Shown here one piece after another: positions 6,244 to 9,927 of a DNA stretch of 9,927 bases. The DNA is taken from positions 1 to 9,927 of the forward strand of contig DAOVLC010000022.1 of the NCBI GenBank assembly GCA_030631455.1, in the 5' to 3' direction. The notes under the pieces are model-generated. The model ran no database searches and was not told the DNA's origin. It saw only the letters and a program-made list of their open reading frames with translations. Both the position numbers and the translations under genes were made by a program. Source of the stretch: Candidatus Zixiibacteriota bacterium (GTDB lineage Bacteria > Zixibacteria > MSB-5A5 > JAABVY01 > JAHJOQ01). Every line of letters starts with the position of its first letter. The stretch's first letter is position 1.

Positions 6244-7515
6244 ATGCCTGCTTTGCATGACAAATTTGCTTCGCAGATACCCAGGCTTCGTGACGAACTC
6301 AAGGCGATCGCCAAGGATCACGCTCAGCACAAGATCTCAGAGGTCACTGTTGCTCAGGCTTATGGCGGTATGCGCGGCGTCAAAGGAATGATCTGCGACA
6401 CTTCGCTGGTAGAGCCTGACAAGGGTCTTATCATTCGTGGAATTCCGATTCTGGAACTCACCGACAAAATTCCAGAGGAGATATTCTACCTGCTTATGAC
6501 CGGTGATCTTCCGGATGCTGCCGCTCTCAAGGGTCTCCAGGAAGAGTACACGAAACGCGCCGGTGTTCCCGATTATGTCTGGAAAGTTCTTGAGGCAATG
6601 CCGAAGGAGTCGCATCCGATGGCGATGTTCGACACCGGCATTCTGGTTATGGAGCATGAGTCGGAGTTTCGCAAACGCTACACCGAGGGCATGAAGAAGA
6701 CCGATTACTGGGAGCCGGCTCTTGAAGACTCCCTGAATCTCCTTGCCAAGCTGCCTGAACTCGCGGCCGGTATTTACCGTATGCGCTACGACAAGGGTCC
6801 GCGTATTCCGTACGATCCGAAGCTGGATTGGGGCGCGAACTACGCTCACATGCTCGGCAACGATGATAAAGACTTCTACTCGGCGATGAGACTCTATCTG
6901 ACACTGCACTGCGACCATGAAGGCGGAAACGTCTCGGCATTCAGTTGCCACACTGTCGGATCGGCGCTGTCTGATCCGTACTACGCCGTTTCGGCGGGTC
7001 TCAATGGACTGGCCGGCCCACTCCACGGACTGGCTAATCAGGAATGCCTCGGTTGGATTCTCAAGGTTGTCGAGAAATTCGGCGGCACTCCGACGGATGA
7101 GCAACTCAAGGAAGCCGCCTGGGAAACGCTCAACAGCGGCAAGGTGATCCCGGGATACGGCCACGCAGTCCTGCGTTGCCCCGACCCGAGATTCGTTGCT
7201 TTTGTCGATTTCGGCGCGAAGTACTGTGCTGATGATGATGTTTACAAGACAGTCAAGAAAGTCTTTGACATCATTCCTGGCGTGCTGAAAGAGCACGGCA
7301 AGGCCAAGAATCCGCAGCCGAACGTCGACGCCGGTTCCGGTTCGATCCTGTATCATTTCGGATTGAGAGAGTTCCCATACTACACGGTTCTCTTCGCAGT
7401 ATCGCGTTCCATGGGAATGTGCTCGCAGTTGGTCATCAACCGTGCCCTGGGTACGGCGATCACCCGTCCAAAATCAGTTGGAACTGATTGGATCAAAAAG
7501 GAAGTTGGATTGTAG
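6244..7515 (+). CDS. gltA: Citrate synthase, eukaryotic (mitochondrial)-type I
   Basis: Condenses oxaloacetate and acetyl-CoA to citrate, the entry step of the TCA cycle. The 423-residue protein follows the mitochondrial/Geobacteraceae pattern rather than the usual bacterial GltA one: GGMRGVKGMICDTS (41-54), HCDHEGGN (222-229), GPLHGLANQE (258-267, catalytic H261), PGYGHAVLRCPDPR (303-316, H307), NVDAGSG (360-366, catalytic D362) and VSRSMG (386-391). The catalytic triad and substrate-binding residues appear intact. No targeting peptide is present, so the enzyme is cytosolic. The start is decisive: AGGAG at 6233-6237 with a 6-base gap. It appears monocistronic, with a dyad-rich control region upstream and a strong terminator at 7601-7633. 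Eukaryotic-type enzymes are known to be dimeric and lack the NADH inhibition seen in hexameric enterobacterial ones; whether that holds here is inference. The symbol gltA is functional, not a claim of orthology with E. coli. Confidence 0.96.
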   Translation: MPALHDKFASQIPRLRDELKAIAKDHAQHKISEVTVAQAYGGMRGVKGMICDTSLVEPDKGLIIRGIPILELTDKIPEEIFYLLMTGDLPDAAALKGLQEEYTKRAGVPDYVWKVLEAMPKESHPMAMFDTGILVMEHESEFRKRYTEGMKKTDYWEPALEDSLNLLAKLPELAAGIYRMRYDKGPRIPYDPKLDWGANYAHMLGNDDKDFYSAMRLYLTLHCDHEGGNVSAFSCHTVGSALSDPYYAVSAGLNGLAGPLHGLANQECLGWILKVVEKFGGTPTDEQLKEAAWETLNSGKVIPGYGHAVLRCPDPRFVAFVDFGAKYCADDDVYKTVKKVFDIIPGVLKEHGKAKNPQPNVDAGSGSILYHFGLREFPYYTVLFAVSRSMGMCSQLVINRALGTAITRPKSVGTDWIKKEVGL

Positions 7516-7563
7516 AATATAATAGCAAGTAAAACACGGGTTGATTGCTATATCGGCCCGCTT

Positions 7564-7594
7564 CTGTATACCCTACTATGTATCCTCGATACAG
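7564..7594 (+). repeat. Weak inverted repeat between citrate synthase and its terminator
   Basis: CTGTAT (7564-7569) and ATACAG (7589-7594) form a 6-bp inverted repeat with a 19-base loop, directly before the terminator stem. It might stabilise the mRNA 3' end. It is weak and could be chance. Confidence 0.25.
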
Positions 7595-7600
7595 TACCCT

Positions 7601-7633
7601 GAGAGGGTGTCATCCCTGACACCCTCTCTTTTT
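7601..7633 (+). terminator. Rho-independent terminator of citrate synthase
   Basis: A perfect 12-bp stem (7601-7612 with 7617-7628, GC-rich GAGAGGGTGTCA) closed by a 4-base loop (TCCC) is followed by five T (7629-7633). It lies 85 bases after the citrate synthase stop. Read from the opposite strand the same stem lacks a T tract (it runs into AGGG), so it is a proper terminator only for the plus strand, though it may still slow transcripts of the convergent kinase gene. Confidence 0.9.
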
Positions 7634-7714
7634 GTGTCTGAAGCCTATCTGGCGCCTGGAAGATCAGGCCACTTACGGACTGAGAACGAGTATAATAGGA
7701 GATCCGATTCGGGA

Positions 7715-9927
7715 CTATTCAGCTGTGAGTATTTCCTGCACTGCCCTGCCGAGTTCTTTTGCCTTGTATGGTTTGTTGGCGGTTCCACGGAAACCGTACT
7801 CGCTGAAATTGGAAACTACGAGATCGTTGGAATAACCACTCGAAACTATCGCCCTGACAGCCGGGTCGAGAGCCTTGAGCCTCTTGATGCACTCCTGTCC
7901 GCCCATTCCACCGGGGATTGTCAGATCGAGGATCACCGCATCGAATGGCCGATCGGATTTCATCGCTTCATCGTATTTGACCAAAGCCTCCGCGCCGTCA
8001 GCCGCGAAATCGACCTCATATCCAAGACGCTTCAGGGTCATTCCAGCAGTTTTTCTGACAAGCTCTTCGTCGTCCATAATCAGTATTCGACCGGTGCCGA
8101 TCAGCGACTCGTCACCAATACCCTTGGCGGTCTGTGATTTCTTCTTCTTAGTAGCGGGGAGATAGATGCGGAAGACGGTGCCAACTCCGACTTCGGATGC
8201 TACTTCGATATGACCGTCATGTCGTTTGATTATCGAGTATGTGGAGGCAAGTCCGAGACCGCTGCCTTTCTGCTTCGTTGTAAAGAACGGATCGAAGATT
8301 TTGCCGAGATGTTCTTTGTTGATGCCGATACCCTGATCTTCGACAGTAATCTTGATGTATTTTCCCGATTTCAGGGGGACGGGGTCTTTCCTGCCTACGG
8401 AGACATTCTCTGCCTTGATTGCGACGACTCCGCCATCCGGCATTGCCTGATCGGCATTTATGACGAGGTTGCTGATTACCTGGCTCATCTGGCCGACGTC
8501 GACTTCTACGCCGCGAAGATCGTCATTGAGCGAGAGTTCACATTTCACATTCGCACCGTGCAGAACGAATGACGAACTGTCGCGGATGATCTCCTCTATC
8601 GAAGCTGTCTCCTTCACCGGAGAACCGCCCTTGGAGAATGTCAGAAGCTGATGGGTCAGATCTTTGGCGCGGGTCGCGGCCATCTCAGCCTCGCTCAGCA
8701 GCTCCTCGATTTCGGAGCCCGGCTCTACTTCCATTTTGGCAAGGGAGATATTCCCGAAGACTGCGGTCATGATATTATTGAAATCATGCGCTATCCCACC
8801 TGCGAGGATACCGACCGATTCGAGTTTGTCCGCCTTGTGCAGTTCATCTTCAAGTCGAATTCTGTCCGTGATGTCTTCTACCGCCTCAATGGCCGCAACT
8901 ACTCTGCCGTCAGCGTCTCGAACAGGTGAAGAAATGACCCGATATCTCCTGATCTCGCCCCCCGCAGGCGTTTCAGTCATGGCTTCATAGACCTGTCCAT
9001 CTTTCAGTGTCTTGACCGTTGGGCAGTAGGAGCACATCTCATCTCTGGGTGGATCGTTGAAAACACGATAGCAAAGTGGGCGTTTCGAGATATCAACATC
9101 GGGGAACCAATGCTTGAACTGGTTATTAATGGAGAGGACTTCCATTTGCGGGCTGATCATTGAGATTCCAATGCCAATACTCTCAGTAAGACTGCGGTGC
9201 TTCTCCTCAGATGCCCGGAGCGCTTCCTCCGCCTTTCTGCGCTTGGTGACGTCGATCACCGAGGAATGGTAGCCGGTTAGTTCGCCTTTTTCGTTCGTGA
9301 TAACTGATGCAAGGCCCTGCGCGATAAATGTCGAACCGTCTCTCCTTTTTGCGAGGTAAGTTCCTCTCCACTTGCCGGTCTTATTGAGCGATTCGAGTAT
9401 AGGCAATGCATTATCGGGATTGACAAAGAAGTACGAAATCGGGTGGCCGACAATTTCTCCCAGACTGTCATATCCCCATGTTTCCACGAATGCAGCATTT
9501 GCGTGATTGATTATTCCGTCAACCCCGGAAGTGCTGTTGGCGGAAAGCGATGACTCAAAGACCTTGTCTTTCAGCAGCAGCTCTTCTTCAACTTTCTTGC
9601 GCTCGGTGATATCGTACACCCTCGCCTGAAGCACCTTCTTGCCGCCTAATACCATCGCATCAAGTAGCACCTCGGCGGGAAAATCCGTACCGTCTAAACG
9701 GCGGTGTAAATGTTCAAACCGCTTGCTGCCTTCTTTCAAAGCAACTGCTATGTGGTTCTTGGCATAAGCCATCGAATCGGTGCCGTCCGGCTGAGTCGGA
9801 GGCGAGAAGTCGGCCGGATGCCTGCTGCAGAATTCCTCCCGGCTGGCACAACCGAAAAGCCGCAGCGTCGCTTTATTGCAATCGAAAAAACCTTTCTCAT
9901 CGAGAAGCATTATCGCGTCACTCGATG
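7715..9927 (-). CDS. Hybrid sensor histidine kinase with three PAS domains and C-terminal receiver (5' end beyond window)
   Basis: The frame stays open through the right edge, and codons before the first in-window ATG (9910) read SSDAI, which continues a PAS domain, so the start lies outside. Numbered from that Met (731 residues): PAS1 about 1-105, PAS2 about 112-228, PAS3 about 232-352, phosphoacceptor domain with GGIAHDFNN (H375), ATPase domain with N485, DQGIGI (525-530), FDPFFTTK (539-546) and GSGLGLA (549-555), then a receiver with DD at 613-614, phosphoacceptor D662 in LDLTIPGG, and K713 in NKPY. All catalytic residues are present. No membrane segment is visible in the window, so sensing appears cytoplasmic. 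PAS3 has three cysteines (C280, C293, C296) arranged C-x12-C-x2-C-P, possibly a metal or redox site. The signal and the final output partner are unknown. It is convergent with citrate synthase and not obviously linked to it. Confidence 0.95.
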   Translation of the reverse strand, partial: SSDAIMLLDEKGFFDCNKATLRLFGCASREEFCSRHPADFSPPTQPDGTDSMAYAKNHIAVALKEGSKRFEHLHRRLDGTDFPAEVLLDAMVLGGKKVLQARVYDITERKKVEEELLLKDKVFESSLSANSTSGVDGIINHANAAFVETWGYDSLGEIVGHPISYFFVNPDNALPILESLNKTGKWRGTYLAKRRDGSTFIAQGLASVITNEKGELTGYHSSVIDVTKRRKAEEALRASEEKHRSLTESIGIGISMISPQMEVLSINNQFKHWFPDVDISKRPLCYRVFNDPPRDEMCSYCPTVKTLKDGQVYEAMTETPAGGEIRRYRVISSPVRDADGRVVAAIEAVEDITDRIRLEDELHKADKLESVGILAGGIAHDFNNIMTAVFGNISLAKMEVEPGSEIEELLSEAEMAATRAKDLTHQLLTFSKGGSPVKETASIEEIIRDSSSFVLHGANVKCELSLNDDLRGVEVDVGQMSQVISNLVINADQAMPDGGVVAIKAENVSVGRKDPVPLKSGKYIKITVEDQGIGINKEHLGKIFDPFFTTKQKGSGLGLASTYSIIKRHDGHIEVASEVGVGTVFRIYLPATKKKKSQTAKGIGDESLIGTGRILIMDDEELVRKTAGMTLKRLGYEVDFAADGAEALVKYDEAMKSDRPFDAVILDLTIPGGMGGQECIKRLKALDPAVRAIVSSGYSNDLVVSNFSEYGFRGTANKPYKAKELGRAVQEILTAE

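Larger units (their letters stand above)
7516..7714. other. Convergent intergenic region
   Basis: These 199 bases between the citrate synthase stop and the kinase stop contain the citrate synthase terminator and a weak inverted repeat. The kinase side (7634-7714) holds no T-tailed hairpin for the minus strand; a 5-bp GCCTG/CAGGC stem is the only structure seen there. Confidence 0.7.

Noticed and set aside
6337..7356. 339-codon open frame on the minus strand inside citrate synthase
   Set aside because: It is fully antisense to a certain gene, shows no recognisable motif, and is explained by codon bias of the sense gene.
7691..7696. Exact TATAAT on the plus strand between citrate synthase and the kinase
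   Set aside because: No -35-like sequence at a suitable distance, and it would only make antisense RNA into the kinase gene.

Overview
The window is a bacterial chromosomal segment of roughly 50% GC, densely packed with ordinary-looking genes. I see no insertion sequence, phage gene, CRISPR array, tRNA or rRNA. The gene set is a fused B12-binding-like/radical SAM/DUF2344 protein, UvrB with a HIT protein, a eukaryotic-type citrate synthase and a multi-PAS hybrid kinase. It would fit a Gram-negative environmental lineage such as the FCB/Zixibacteria-like or deltaproteobacterial groups. That placement is inferred from gene content only and cannot be settled here.

Layout. (1) 1-131, minus strand: just after the radical SAM gene, a stretch at the window edge resembles the start of a GIY-YIG nuclease domain, but its reading frame has no normal start. 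(2) 132-2699, minus: an 855-residue TIGR03960-type radical SAM protein with a C-terminal DUF2344 domain. (3) 2779-5940, minus: four genes transcribed in the order HIT-family hydrolase, uvrB, a 2H (2'-5' RNA ligase-like) phosphoesterase and a 63-residue four-cysteine protein, ending at a rho-independent terminator (2719-2755). The small last gene also has its own near-consensus promoter, overlapping the end of the 2H gene. (4) 5941-6243: a 303-base divergent regulatory region. It holds a promoter for the HIT-uvrB group and, upstream of citrate synthase, a textbook CRP-type palindrome (TGTGA-N6-TCACA) followed by two more dyads. (5) 6244-7515, plus: a citrate synthase of the mitochondrial/Geobacter type, followed by a strong terminator. 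(6) 7715 to the right edge, minus: a hybrid histidine kinase with at least three PAS domains, convergent with citrate synthase and cut by the window end.

How they may work together: HIT and UvrB probably share one transcript, with the 2H protein as a likely passenger, giving a DNA repair/nucleotide hydrolysis operon. Citrate synthase is monocistronic and probably controlled by a CRP/FNR-family regulator. The kinase is an orphan in this window, and no partner response regulator is visible. I find no convincing new multi-gene system. The most interesting leads are the dyad-rich citrate synthase leader, a three-cysteine motif in the third PAS domain of the kinase, the separately promoted four-cysteine mini-protein, and the frame-disrupted GIY-YIG-like start at the left edge.
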